Of a DNA stretch of 64,000 bases, positions 45,999 to 54,783 are shown piece after piece. The notes below the pieces were generated by a model. The model searched no databases. It saw only the letters and a program-made list of their open reading frames with translations, and had not been told where the DNA came from. The stretch is from Spongiibacter marinus (lineage in GTDB: Bacteria; Pseudomonadota; Gammaproteobacteria; Pseudomonadales; Spongiibacteraceae), in NCBI RefSeq assembly GCF_016906995.1, contig NZ_JAFBBD010000006.1, positions 62,001 to 126,000 on the forward strand. Direction: 5' to 3'. The position numbers and the translations under genes were made by a program. The first letter of the stretch is position 1. Every line of letters starts with the position of its first letter.

Positions 45999-46649
45999 AT
46001 GACACCAGCAGAGCGGCACCGCCAGCGCATGGCGGCCAAAGTCGAGGCCGAGAAGAACGCCGACCCAGCCAACACCCAAAGCCACACCGCCTACGAGCGG
46101 CAGTTGGTTTTGCTGGCTGAGCACAAGCGTCAGCTCAAAAGCATTCAAAGCATCGAGAAGAAAATCGAGCTTAAAAAGCAGCTTATTCCTGAGTACGCAG
46201 CCTACATTGCTGGGGTTCTGGAAGCTGATGCCGGTGGCGCAAATGAAGTGGTCACCACGCTTTTGCTCTGGTGCATCGACGCCGGCTATTACGACGGTGC
46301 GTTGGAGCTGGCTGAATACTGCCTGCGTCACAACCTGCCCACGCCAGACGCTCACCAGCGCACCATGGGCACCGTGATCGCTGAAGAGTTTGCCGACTAC
46401 AGCCTGAAAGGGGCAGAGGGCATCACGCTGAACATGCTGCAGCAAGTTCAGGAGTTGACCAAAGAGCAAGACATGCCCGACCAGGTGCGCGCCAAGCTGC
46501 ACAAGGCCATCGGCTACTTGCTGCGGGAGACAGACAAACCCGCTGCCTTGATCGAGTTGCAACGCGCCCTTGAGCTGAATACCGCCGCTGGCGTGAAAAA
46601 AGACATTGAAAAACTGGAGCGGGAAATTAAAGCCGCTGCCAGTCAATAA
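45999..46649 (+). CDS. M: Terminase small subunit (P2 GpM-like)
   Basis: M recognises cos and hands the DNA to P. The 216 residues show MTPAERHRQRMAAKVEAEK with an Arg/Lys-rich N-terminus, a central helical DAGYYDGALELAEYCLRHNL, and a TPR-like C-terminal region (AIGYLLRETDKPAALIELQRAL). Position after N is that of P2. Confidence 0.93.
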   Translation: MTPAERHRQRMAAKVEAEKNADPANTQSHTAYERQLVLLAEHKRQLKSIQSIEKKIELKKQLIPEYAAYIAGVLEADAGGANEVVTTLLLWCIDAGYYDGALELAEYCLRHNLPTPDAHQRTMGTVIAEEFADYSLKGAEGITLNMLQQVQELTKEQDMPDQVRAKLHKAIGYLLRETDKPAALIELQRALELNTAAGVKKDIEKLEREIKAAASQ

Positions 46650-46755
46650 GAGGGTCGCCCCGCCGACGGAAGACCCGGCTGGAGGTTTTGAAATTGGTCA
46701 AAGCTGAAAGCCGGGCGCTTCTTAACGCAAAGGGCACATCAACATAGGTGAGATA

Positions 46756-47238
46756 ATGGGCAGTTTTATCCCCAGTGGCCAAGCATCCCCCAGCAACGAG
46801 CCCGACCTGCCCAACATCCCCTTTTTTCCACCGGTTAGCCCAACGCTGTTCCGCGATGCCATGGACGTAGACACCACCGTGTCTACCGAGCGCATCAGCA
46901 TGGCGCTGCAGCTCTCCCTCATGGAAGTCAATAACAGCCTGGCCGTGTGGTCTGCCGCGCAAATAGAACTGGGCAATGCCACCTTGGCCGCCACCAAAGA
47001 CACCGTCTATGGCGAGGGCGAAGCGGCTGTTAACCATCAGGAAAAGCTCTACCAGTCTGCCGTGTTCCACCTGGCCAAAGCCAGGGTGGTAGAGCACATG
47101 CGCGACTTTGACAGCACCGCCGCCGGTCACAACAAAGCCGATGAGCTCAGCCAACCCATTGACGACTTCAAACGCGAGGCTCGCCGCAATGTGCGGGCGA
47201 TTATGGGCCAGCCTGGCACCGTGGTGGAGCTGATCTGA
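46756..47238 (+). CDS. L: Head completion/stabilisation protein (P2 GpL-like)
   Basis: L closes the filled head and joins it to the tail. The protein has 160 residues. The segment NIPFFPPVSPTLFRDAMDVD and the helical RISMALQLSLMEVNNSLAVW with KLYQSAVFHLAKARVVEHMRDFDST (shown in part) follow the P2 L pattern. The stop overlaps the start of X by one base. Confidence 0.9.
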   Translation: MGSFIPSGQASPSNEPDLPNIPFFPPVSPTLFRDAMDVDTTVSTERISMALQLSLMEVNNSLAVWSAAQIELGNATLAATKDTVYGEGEAAVNHQEKLYQSAVFHLAKARVVEHMRDFDSTAAGHNKADELSQPIDDFKREARRNVRAIMGQPGTVVELI

Positions 47239-47444
47239 TGCGCCAGATCCGCACCTTGCAGGGCGACACCGCCGACCTGATTTGCTACCGGGAGCTGGGC
47301 CGCACCGCTGGGGTTACCGAGCAGCTGCTTGAGCTCAACCCACGGCTGGCCGACTACGGCCACATACTGCCCGCCGGGCTGCTGGTGAACCTGCCAGATA
47401 AGCCCGTGCAGGAAAAATCCAAAACCCTCAACGTGTGGGACTAA
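47238..47444 (+). CDS. X: Tail protein X (P2 GpX-like)
   Basis: This short protein of 68 residues has a LysM-like fold: GDTADLICYRELGRT, then LELNPRLADYGHILPAGL and the terminal LNVWD. In P2 X is an essential tail component at the baseplate. It is coupled to L by a one-base overlap. Confidence 0.92.
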   Translation: MRQIRTLQGDTADLICYRELGRTAGVTEQLLELNPRLADYGHILPAGLLVNLPDKPVQEKSKTLNVWD

Positions 47445-47446
47445 CC

Positions 47447-47914
47447 ATGAACGTAAAGCAGCTGTCTGAGCATATTGTTAAACCGGTACTCATGGCCCTG
47501 GGCATGTTCAGCGGCGAGGCGTTTCTGCTGCTGCTCGGGACTGCGGCCCAAGAGAGCGGGGGTTTTAATTTTATTCGCCAATTGGGCAGCGGACCCGCCC
47601 TGGGGCTGTGGCAAATGGAGCCCGCCACCCATGACGATATTGTCGAAAACTACCTGCGTTACCGGCCGGAATTGGCCAACAAGGTGCTGGAGCTGGCAGG
47701 CGTAACCGAATTTCACAGCCGCTATTTACTGATCAATTTGGCCTACGCCTGCGCCTTTGCCCGCTTGCACTATCGCCGGGTAAAAGAGGCCATCCCGCTG
47801 TCACTGGAGGGCCAGGCCCATTATTGGAAAGACCATTACAACACCCACCAGGGCAAGGGCCACCCGCAGGAATTTATCGACAACTACCAGCGATACGTAG
47901 CGGGGCAGGTGTGA
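47447..47914 (+). CDS. Phage endolysin (muramidase/transglycosylase-like)
   Basis: The 155-residue protein is in the lysis slot. GTAAQESGGFNFIRQLGSGP carries the likely catalytic Glu, and ALGLWQMEPATHDDI resembles lytic transglycosylases (GLWQMxP). No signal peptide is visible, so it depends on the holin for export. It differs from the P2 K lysozyme and is therefore a module swap. The stop overlaps the holin start. Confidence 0.8.
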   Translation: MNVKQLSEHIVKPVLMALGMFSGEAFLLLLGTAAQESGGFNFIRQLGSGPALGLWQMEPATHDDIVENYLRYRPELANKVLELAGVTEFHSRYLLINLAYACAFARLHYRRVKEAIPLSLEGQAHYWKDHYNTHQGKGHPQEFIDNYQRYVAGQV

Positions 47915-48411
47915 TGGACTGGAAGAGCGTAGGCCAGCGTGTTGCCAAAGCCGCGCCCCTGCTGGGAACCGTACTGGGAGGACCTGCTGGCGGTGCTTTT
48001 GGCGCTGTCGTTGCTGGCGCTCTCGGCGTGGATAATCAGCCTGATGCTGTGGCGGCTGCTATGGCGTCCCCTGAAGCGGTGGTTAAGCTCAAGCAGATTG
48101 AGTCGGATCATCGCGCCGAACTTGAGCAGATAGCCGCCAATGTCACATTGGCTGAACTCAAAAACCAGGAGCATGCCCGGGAGATTCACAAGCATTCGCC
48201 CATGCCGGCCATTGTTACCGGTGCGCTAACGGCCATGGTTGCAGTGGCGGGCTGGCTGCTGTTCCACGTTGAGATCCCGGCAGCCAACCGCGATGTGGCC
48301 TATATGCTGTTTGGGCAGCTGCTGGGCTTATGGGCTGCATCCGTTACGTATTGGGTAGGCACCACGCGCTCCAGCGCCGAAAAAACCCGTTTACTGAAGT
48401 CCGGGGCCTGA
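47914..48411 (+). CDS. Holin, 3-TM type
   Basis: The 165 residues contain an N-terminal Gly/Ala-rich hydrophobic segment (residues 14-38), a charged helical middle (EAVVKLKQIESDHRAELEQI) and two C-terminal helices (ALTAMVAVAGWLLFHVEI and LFGQLLGLWAASVTYWVGTT). This matches the 3-TM holin type found in gene-transfer-agent-like modules. It follows the endolysin with a one-base overlap. The role is inferred from the layout and hydrophobic profile. Confidence 0.8.
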   Translation: MDWKSVGQRVAKAAPLLGTVLGGPAGGAFGAVVAGALGVDNQPDAVAAAMASPEAVVKLKQIESDHRAELEQIAANVTLAELKNQEHAREIHKHSPMPAIVTGALTAMVAVAGWLLFHVEIPAANRDVAYMLFGQLLGLWAASVTYWVGTTRSSAEKTRLLKSGA

Positions 48412-48464
48412 CGCTGCGGCGTTGCGGTTGAATTATTGCCACCAGAAACAGTCAAGGATTAAGA

Positions 48465-48797
48465 ATGGCTGACGAATCACTGCACGTCGTTTGGAAGCGC
48501 TTAGATGAACACCGGCAAGCCATTAGCGACCTGGAAAAAAACGACGTGCGCCACGACACCCGGATTGCTGACATGAACACCAACATGAATGCAAAAATCG
48601 ACGGACTGGCCGCGCAGGTGGCCAGCTTTATGAGTGAGTCTAAGGCGTCTAACGATGCCACAGCGCATAAACTGGATACGGTCATTGCCAACCAGAATCA
48701 GAAATCCGGCGCCATTAGGGCGGCCGGTTATATCGTCGGTCTGATCTTGGCGATAACACCCATTGTGGTGGCCGTGGTCGCGGTCATGAAGAACTAG
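48465..48797 (+). CDS. Small coiled-coil, tail-anchored membrane protein of the lysis module
   Basis: The 110 residues have an amphipathic coiled-coil part (VVWKRLDEHRQAISDLEKN, DTRIADMNTNMNAKIDGLA) and a single C-terminal membrane helix (AAGYIVGLILAITPIVVAVV). This is an XhlA-like layout, so it may be a lysis accessory. No Rz/Rz1-type pair is seen. Confidence 0.7.
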   Translation: MADESLHVVWKRLDEHRQAISDLEKNDVRHDTRIADMNTNMNAKIDGLAAQVASFMSESKASNDATAHKLDTVIANQNQKSGAIRAAGYIVGLILAITPIVVAVVAVMKN

Positions 48798-48805
48798 GCA
48801 ACCCT

Positions 48806-49273
48806 ATGGAATTACTCGCCGCGCTGCGCAAGCACATCCTCACCAGTCCGCTTGATATCAAGGCCGACAACCTGGTCACCTTTGCTAAAGACGGCGAAAT
48901 CGTTAGCCACCAGGGCGACACCAACCAACATTTTGCCATCCGCTACGACGCCAACATCATTGTGGTGGACTACGGCAAAGCCCCTGACATGCTGTTTTAC
49001 ATTGTGCTCAACTGGCTAAAGGCCAACAATGCCAACCACCAGGCCAACGCCATCCGATTTAATGCCGATATCATCGACCACAAAAAAACCGATGTAGAAA
49101 TCATCGTCCAGCTCGAGGAGCTGGTGGGCGCCAACGAAGTCGAGGGCGGTATCCAGCTGGTACATAACGGCGTTGCGCCCATTGATGTTGTGCCCCTTAG
49201 TGCGGGGGAGTGGGAGCTTTACATCCCGCCAGATCCTGACCCCGTGGCCGACTGGATTGCCCAGGGCGAATAG
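48806..49273 (+). CDS. R: Tail completion protein R (P2 GpR-like)
   Basis: This 155-residue protein starts MELLAALRKHILTSPLDIKAD and contains the family segment HFAIRYDANIIVVDYGKAPDM and a C-terminal WELYIPPDPDPVADW. R and S act in tail completion in P2. The S gene overlaps its stop by one base with a GTG start. Confidence 0.87.
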   Translation: MELLAALRKHILTSPLDIKADNLVTFAKDGEIVSHQGDTNQHFAIRYDANIIVVDYGKAPDMLFYIVLNWLKANNANHQANAIRFNADIIDHKKTDVEIIVQLEELVGANEVEGGIQLVHNGVAPIDVVPLSAGEWELYIPPDPDPVADWIAQGE

Positions 49274-49728
49274 TGGCCGCCGAATATACCGACGCCACCC
49301 TCAACGACTGGCTCAGCGCCACCCTGGCGCCATTGTCACCGGCCAGCCGCCGCCAGCTTATGCGCGATATCGCCCTGTATTTACGCCAGTCCCAAAGCCA
49401 GCGCATTGCCGCCCAGCAAAACCCCGATGGCACCGCCTTTGAGCCCCGCAAAAGCCGTCTGCAGAAGCCCGGCATTCGTCGCCGTGCCATGTTTGCCCGC
49501 ATCCGCACCCGCAAGCACCTGCGCTACCGGGCCAGCGCCGATGAGGCCGCCGTGGGCTTCCGGGGCCGGGTGGCGGCCATTGCCGAGGTGCACCAACACG
49601 GCCTTATTGCCGAGGTAGAGCAGGGCGGGCCGCTGGTGAAATACGCCCAGCGGGAGCTGCTGGGTCTATCAGACACCGACATGAGCCACATCGACACCCT
49701 GGTTAGCAAGCACCTTTCTGGGCGGTAA
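49273..49728 (+). CDS. S: Tail completion / virion morphogenesis protein S (P2 GpS-like)
   Basis: The 151 residues start with GTG and contain RRQLMRDIALYLRQSQSQRIAA and NPDGTAFEPRKSR, followed by FRGRVAAIAEVHQHGL and KYAQRELLGLSDTD, all typical of GpS. It overlaps R by one base. The 95 bases to V hold the site B dyad. Confidence 0.9.
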   Translation: MAAEYTDATLNDWLSATLAPLSPASRRQLMRDIALYLRQSQSQRIAAQQNPDGTAFEPRKSRLQKPGIRRRAMFARIRTRKHLRYRASADEAAVGFRGRVAAIAEVHQHGLIAEVEQGGPLVKYAQRELLGLSDTDMSHIDTLVSKHLSGR

Positions 49729-49758
49729 AAGCCACCCCATAAAATACCCCGCCAAGCC

Positions 49759-49775
49759 GTAAACCCGCCCGTTAC
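49759..49775 (+). promoter_or_regulatory. Late-promoter dyad, site B (upstream of V)
   Basis: GTAAA-N7-GTTAC (one mismatch from a perfect dyad) lies 49 bases before the V start and is followed by ACC. It matches site A in arms and spacing. A TAAAT-type -10 candidate is near 49802. Confidence 0.55.
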
Positions 49776-49823
49776 ACCGCCGCAGCCACTACGCGCGCGC
49801 ATAAATCATCAACAATCACAGCC

Positions 49824-50465
49824 ATGACCGAACTCGAGCTCATCAGCGACCTGCAGCGCCGCATCGCCAATTTGATCACCCTGGGCATTGTGCACTCGGT
49901 GGACGGCATCTTTTGCCGGGTAGCGATTGGCGGTGATGCCAACAACCTCACCCCGCCCATCAAGTGGCTGGCAAACCGTGCTGGTGATGAAAAGAGCTGG
50001 TCCCAGCTCGACGTAGGAGAGCAGGTCATGCTGCTGTGCCCCTCGGGCGACCCCGGCAACGCCGTGGCGCTGCCCGGGCTTTACAGCGCCGCCAGGCCTG
50101 CCCCCAGCACTGACCCTGATGAAACCGTGAGTGTGCTGCCCGATGGCGCCGTGTTCAGCTACCACCACGGCAACCAGCATTTATCCGTCACGCTGCCAGA
50201 AGGTGCGACCACCGAACTGATTACCGACGGCGGCCTGCACATTGTGGGCGACACCGAAATCGACGGTAACGTGACCATTAACGGCACCACCCACAGCACC
50301 GGCGCTATCACCACCGACGACGACATGGCCGCCGCTGGCAGCGTCCATGCCGACGGCGACGTGTCCGACGGCACCCGCTCAATGGGCGCCGACCGCGATA
50401 TTTACAACACCCACACTCACCCCAATGGCGTAATGAACACCGAAGCGCCGAGCCAGCAGCAATGA
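49824..50465 (+). CDS. V: Baseplate assembly protein V (spike)
   Basis: The membrane-piercing spike of the contractile tail. The 213 residues have an N-terminal OB-fold-like domain (ANLITLGIVHSVDG, then GDEKSWSQLDVGEQVMLLCP), a beta-helical stem with repeats (TEIDGNVTINGTTHSTGAIT) and the C-terminal YNTHTHPNG whose His residues bind an iron ion at the tip in P2 V. It overlaps W by four bases. Confidence 0.93.
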   Translation: MTELELISDLQRRIANLITLGIVHSVDGIFCRVAIGGDANNLTPPIKWLANRAGDEKSWSQLDVGEQVMLLCPSGDPGNAVALPGLYSAARPAPSTDPDETVSVLPDGAVFSYHHGNQHLSVTLPEGATTELITDGGLHIVGDTEIDGNVTINGTTHSTGAITTDDDMAAAGSVHADGDVSDGTRSMGADRDIYNTHTHPNGVMNTEAPSQQQ

Positions 50466-50791
50466 ACGGCGTAAACGCAAAAACCGGCAAAGCGCTGAGC
50501 GGGGCAGAGCACCTGCGCCAATCCATTGCCGACATTCTCACCACCCCGGTGGGCTCCCGGGTAATGCGGCGGGACTACGGCAGCCTGGTCCCGTTGTTGA
50601 TCGACCAGCCCCTCAACCCCGCGACCAAGCTGCGGCTGTTTGCCGCCACGGCCCACGCCATTGCCAAGTGGGAACCGCGCTTTACGCTCACCAAGACCCG
50701 CTTTGGCCAGGCCGATACCGGCAAATTTGAGCTGCACGTTGAGGGCATTGATGAATCGGGCCAGCAAGTGCTGACGGGAGTGCCGCTGTAA
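50462..50791 (+). CDS. W: Baseplate assembly protein W (P2 GpW-like)
   Basis: The 109-residue wedge protein of the baseplate is a gp25-like lysozyme-fold protein. It contains LRQSIADILTTPVGSRVMRR, then DYGSLVPLLIDQPLN, the hallmark stretch of the family. It overlaps J by one base. Confidence 0.95.
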   Translation: MNGVNAKTGKALSGAEHLRQSIADILTTPVGSRVMRRDYGSLVPLLIDQPLNPATKLRLFAATAHAIAKWEPRFTLTKTRFGQADTGKFELHVEGIDESGQQVLTGVPL

Positions 50792-51693
50792 TGACCACCA
50801 CATTTTCCGCCATCGACCTGTCGCAGTTGCCACCGCCCAATGTGGTCCAGCCCCTGGACTACGAAACCATCCTGGCAGAAATGATTGCCGACATGCGCGC
50901 CCGCCACCCGGACTTTGACGCCAATGTGGAATCAGACCCGGCCTATAAAATTCTGGAGGTGGCCGCTGCCCGTGAGCTGAACATCCGCCAGCGGGTTAAC
51001 GACGGCGCCCGGGCGATTATGCTGGCCTATGCCACCGGCTCAGATCTGGACCAGCTCGCCGCCAACAAAGAACTCACCCGTTTTGTGCTCGACCCCGGCA
51101 ACCCCAACGCCATCCCCCCTGTGCCGCCCACCTACGAGTCTGACGCCGACCTCCGCCGCCGGGTGCAACTGGCTGACGAAGCTCTGACCACGGCCGGCAG
51201 TCGCGGCAGCTACGTGGCGCTCACACTGAACGCCGACGCCAGTGTTAAAGACGCCGACGCCGAAAGCCCAACCCCCGGCGAGGTGACCGTGTATGTGCTC
51301 AGCCGCACGGGTGACGGCACTGCCGACAGCGGCTTGATTGAGACGGTAGAAGGGGCGCTGAATGACGAAGACAAGCGGCCCATGACCGATAACGTCACTG
51401 TGTTGTCGGCCACCATCGCCACCTACGCCATCGAGGCCGTGCTCACCATCTACCCCGGCCCCGATGCCATGGTAGTGCAGGCCAACGCCATTGCCGCCGC
51501 CCAGGCCTACGCCGACAGCATCCATAAGCTGGGCTACGACATTAAATTGTCCGCCGTGTATGCCGCCTTGCATCAACCTGGAGTGCAGTCAGTTGATCTG
51601 GTCCAGCCCGCCGCCGATGTCGCCATCGACACCGGCGAGGCCGCGTATTGCACCGCCTTTGATATCACCGTGGAGGGCGAAGCCGGTGTCTGA
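50791..51693 (+). CDS. J: Baseplate assembly protein J (P2 GpJ-like)
   Basis: The 300-residue wedge protein shows IDLSQLPPPNVVQPLDYETI, RQRVNDGARAIMLAYATGSDL, DLRRRVQLADEALTTAGSRG and the C-terminal GYDIKLSAVYAALHQPGVQS. All segments match P2 J (302 residues). It overlaps gene I by eight bases. Confidence 0.95.
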   Translation: MTTTFSAIDLSQLPPPNVVQPLDYETILAEMIADMRARHPDFDANVESDPAYKILEVAAARELNIRQRVNDGARAIMLAYATGSDLDQLAANKELTRFVLDPGNPNAIPPVPPTYESDADLRRRVQLADEALTTAGSRGSYVALTLNADASVKDADAESPTPGEVTVYVLSRTGDGTADSGLIETVEGALNDEDKRPMTDNVTVLSATIATYAIEAVLTIYPGPDAMVVQANAIAAAQAYADSIHKLGYDIKLSAVYAALHQPGVQSVDLVQPAADVAIDTGEAAYCTAFDITVEGEAGV

Positions 51694-52273
51694 TACCAGC
51701 CTGCTGCCCAAAAACGCCAGCGACTATGAGCTGGCGCTGGAAGCCGTCACCGCCCGGATCGGTGAAGTGCCGGTGGTCATGCGGGAAGTCTGGAACCCCG
51801 ATACCTGCCCCTATGCGCTCTTGCCCTGGCTGGCCAGCGCCGCCTCGGTAGATGCCTGGGATGCCAACTGGACCGACGCCCAAAAGCGCGCCGCTATCAA
51901 GGCCTCACTGGCCGTGCACCGCCGCAAAGGCAGCATTGGCGCCGTCAAGCGCGCCCTCAATGCCATTGGCCTTGGGGTGAAAGTGCAGGAGTGGTTCAAC
52001 CAAGACCCACCCGGCGACCCTTATACATTCAACCTGATTTTTGAAACCGACCAGACCGGCATACGCTTTGAAGATATCGACAAAATTCTGGCCGTGGTCA
52101 ACAGCGCCAAAAGCCTGCGCTCACACCTGAACGAAATCATCCCCATTGTGATCAGCCGCAACCAGCCTGCGTTCGCCACCGTCAGCAACAGCGGCCATGA
52201 AGTCACCGTTAATCAATACGCCGACCCCATCGTTGTCATCAACGAGCTGGTTGTGCCCGTCACCGAGGCCTGA
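51686..52273 (+). CDS. I: Tail protein I (P2 GpI-like)
   Basis: The 195 residues start at a GTG inside the end of J. They contain LLPKNASDYELALEAVTARI, NPDTCPYALLPWLASAASVD, then HRRKGSIGAVKRALNAIGL and QDPPGDPYTFNLIFE, the GpI pattern of the baseplate and tail-fibre attachment. The reading frame is open further upstream inside J, but GTG at 51686 gives the family N-terminus. The tail-spike ATG follows after one base. Confidence 0.93.
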   Translation: MSDTSLLPKNASDYELALEAVTARIGEVPVVMREVWNPDTCPYALLPWLASAASVDAWDANWTDAQKRAAIKASLAVHRRKGSIGAVKRALNAIGLGVKVQEWFNQDPPGDPYTFNLIFETDQTGIRFEDIDKILAVVNSAKSLRSHLNEIIPIVISRNQPAFATVSNSGHEVTVNQYADPIVVINELVVPVTEA

Positions 52274-52274
52274 A

Positions 52275-54773
52275 ATGGAAGTTAAAAACTACTTCGCCTT
52301 CACCGCTGAAAATAAGCCCATCCGGTTCTGCACGGCTTACCTCTACGAAGCGGGCACCAGCAACCTGGTAACCGGGCTGACCGATAAAAACGGCAACCCC
52401 ATCGACAATCCCTTTCAGGCGGATAAAGATGGATTGGTGCAGTTTGCAGGCCCTAATGGCGTGTATGACCTGCGGTTTAAAAGCAGCCTGCGGGACTATC
52501 GGATACGGGTGAGTATTGTTGATACGCCAGCGCTTCTGGCGGCAGCAGCAACGGCGGCCGAGGCGGGCAGCCAAGCGGTAGAGAGCGCGGCATCAGCCAA
52601 GCGGTCAGAAGAAATAGCCCTTGATGCAAACCAGATTTATGACTCTACGGCCGATGCTTTGAGCAACGGGGTAAAAACGGTGGTAATCACAGCGCCGGGC
52701 TCTGGTGGTACAGACGGGCAATACATTGTGCCCGTTACGGGCACCACAGGGAGCGGTGGCCAGCTATTGGTTGTGGTGTCGGGGAATGCGTTGGCGGAGG
52801 CTTACGTTCTTACGCGAGGCACGAACTACACTGGACCGTTGAGCGCGGATATTGATACTGCAGCGGGGACCGCCGGGGCAGAAGTGTCGCTGACTTTGGC
52901 CGCGAACCGGGGTGTTGGTCAGCGGTTTTACATTCCCAGTGCTAGCGCTACCGGGTTTTATGATCGATACAAAGTGAATGCCGGCCCGGTGGCAGTGCTC
53001 GAAAAGACGCTGCCGGCGCAGGACTTAATCGACGATATTGTCGCCACGATCAACGATCGAGACGATGTTGACAGTCTGCTATCGATCAGCGATTTTGCCG
53101 GTCTCGTCGGGTTTTTAGTGCGACAGAACGGGTCAATATTGTCGCCGAGTTACAATATCGAGTCCGATGATGGTGGTGCGGGTGTGGTATTTGCCGACAA
53201 ATTCGGATTCGTCGGGTTTGAATTTTCACCAACTTTTGGCGCAGTTGCTCCAAAGTTTTCGGGGCTCGATTTTGACATTGAGTCGTCGCGCCATGTTGAT
53301 TTTGCAGTGCTCGATGGTTTTGGCTTTGTACTGTTTACGCCATCCGGATTTTCTGCGCCACCGAGCGACCCCAGCCAGCCAGCGGAAAACTATGAGGCTC
53401 GGAACGCGCGTAATTTAGCACTGAGCGCTGCCGTTGCGCGATCGTACAACGCATCGACTGCGTCGCTCAGCGCAAAATACAACCATTTTGTGTATTACGG
53501 GCAGTCTCTCTGTACGGGGTTTGAGGGTTGGCCTGCGCTATCAAAAACCGCTTATAGCGATTTGGGCAATCTAATGCTCGGCAATTCGACGCGACCGGAC
53601 GACAAATTTAGCGCGGATTTTACGCCCGTTGGCGTATCAACACTGCAGCCGCTCAAAGCGGTCGTGCAGAGTAATGATGGATCAACAATATTGTCTGATG
53701 CTGCCGTGGCTGCGCTGACGCCTGGCGCCGGCAACGAGGGCGAATCCCCGGATGTTGGGGCAATTAATTTCTCCCGCCGCCAGTTTTTGGATTATCACTC
53801 ATTGTCACAGGACGGAGAGCGGCGTTTTGTTGTCACTAACTGCGGGGTGGCGGGCCGGACAATTGCGGAGCTAAGCAAGGGGGCTGATCCCGAAATCTAT
53901 AACCGCACGGTCGATGCATGCACCGCAGTCAAATCTATCGCAGACAGCGAGTCTGCCGCGTATCAAATCCCAGCCATTATTTGGATGCAGGGTGAGTACG
54001 ATTACATATTTGATACCCCGCAAGCGACTTACAAATCAGATTTGGTTGCGCTTAGAAATGACATGATCGACGATCTGTGCAGTGGTATTGCGGGGCAGTC
54101 CAGGCCGCCCGCGTTTATCACTTATCAAACCGGTGCGGGTTATACGAAAGATGATCAAAATCTTGCGATCGGGATGGCGCAACTGGAGTTGTCAGAGGAG
54201 CAGGATAACTGGTACCTGGCGACACCGGTGTATCCATACACCGACAAAGGTGGGCATCTGGACCCAAACGGCTATCGCTGGGTTGCAATGCAGCTGGGCA
54301 AAGTCATCCATCGCGTCTGCACCCTGCGTCAAGGCTGGCGGCCACTGTCTCCGAACGGGCTCACAAGAGACGGTCGCGTAATTGTCATTGATTTTCACGT
54401 GCCTGAGCCGCCGCTTGTTTTTGATGCGCCCTATGTCGTGTTGTCGGCGACTAACTATGCAACAAAGGGGTTTCGGGTGCTGGTCAATAATGTATCTGCA
54501 TCAATTCTGTCGGTGTCTCTGCTGCATGACACGATGGTGCAGATAGAGCTGGTTAACGACGTGCCAGAGGGCGCAACCGTTGCTGTGCAATATGCGCCGC
54601 AGGCGGGCCACGGCGGCAATGGCAATTTGCGTGACAGCGATCCGACGATCGCGTCGGAAAACTACGAGTATTCAGCAGGTAATGGCCAGTACGCCGGGGC
54701 CAACATCCCGGCATTGGTCGACAAACCGTATCCGCTACACAACTGGTGTGTGGCATTTCATCTAGCTATTTGA
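52275..54773 (+). CDS. Tail spike with C-terminal SGNH/sialate-esterase-like domain
   Basis: The 832-residue protein starts with a short virion-attachment domain (MEVKNYFAFTAENKPIRF; residues 1-85), an Ala-rich helical linker (85-125) and a beta-rich middle. The C-terminal half reads as an SGNH hydrolase: GQS at 409-411 (HFVYYGQSLCTGFEGWP), WMQGEYDY at 570-577 and GGHLDPNGYRWVAMQL near 659-675, supplying Ser, the block III residues and His. It probably removes acyl groups from surface polysaccharide during adsorption. It is not a homologue of P2 H and is inserted between I and the collar-domain fibre gene. The base composition looks lower in G+C than its flanks. Confidence 0.82.
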   Translation: MEVKNYFAFTAENKPIRFCTAYLYEAGTSNLVTGLTDKNGNPIDNPFQADKDGLVQFAGPNGVYDLRFKSSLRDYRIRVSIVDTPALLAAAATAAEAGSQAVESAASAKRSEEIALDANQIYDSTADALSNGVKTVVITAPGSGGTDGQYIVPVTGTTGSGGQLLVVVSGNALAEAYVLTRGTNYTGPLSADIDTAAGTAGAEVSLTLAANRGVGQRFYIPSASATGFYDRYKVNAGPVAVLEKTLPAQDLIDDIVATINDRDDVDSLLSISDFAGLVGFLVRQNGSILSPSYNIESDDGGAGVVFADKFGFVGFEFSPTFGAVAPKFSGLDFDIESSRHVDFAVLDGFGFVLFTPSGFSAPPSDPSQPAENYEARNARNLALSAAVARSYNASTASLSAKYNHFVYYGQSLCTGFEGWPALSKTAYSDLGNLMLGNSTRPDDKFSADFTPVGVSTLQPLKAVVQSNDGSTILSDAAVAALTPGAGNEGESPDVGAINFSRRQFLDYHSLSQDGERRFVVTNCGVAGRTIAELSKGADPEIYNRTVDACTAVKSIADSESAAYQIPAIIWMQGEYDYIFDTPQATYKSDLVALRNDMIDDLCSGIAGQSRPPAFITYQTGAGYTKDDQNLAIGMAQLELSEEQDNWYLATPVYPYTDKGGHLDPNGYRWVAMQLGKVIHRVCTLRQGWRPLSPNGLTRDGRVIVIDFHVPEPPLVFDAPYVVLSATNYATKGFRVLVNNVSASILSVSLLHDTMVQIELVNDVPEGATVAVQYAPQAGHGGNGNLRDSDPTIASENYEYSAGNGQYAGANIPALVDKPYPLHNWCVAFHLAI

Positions 54774-54783
54774 GGGCGCAATT

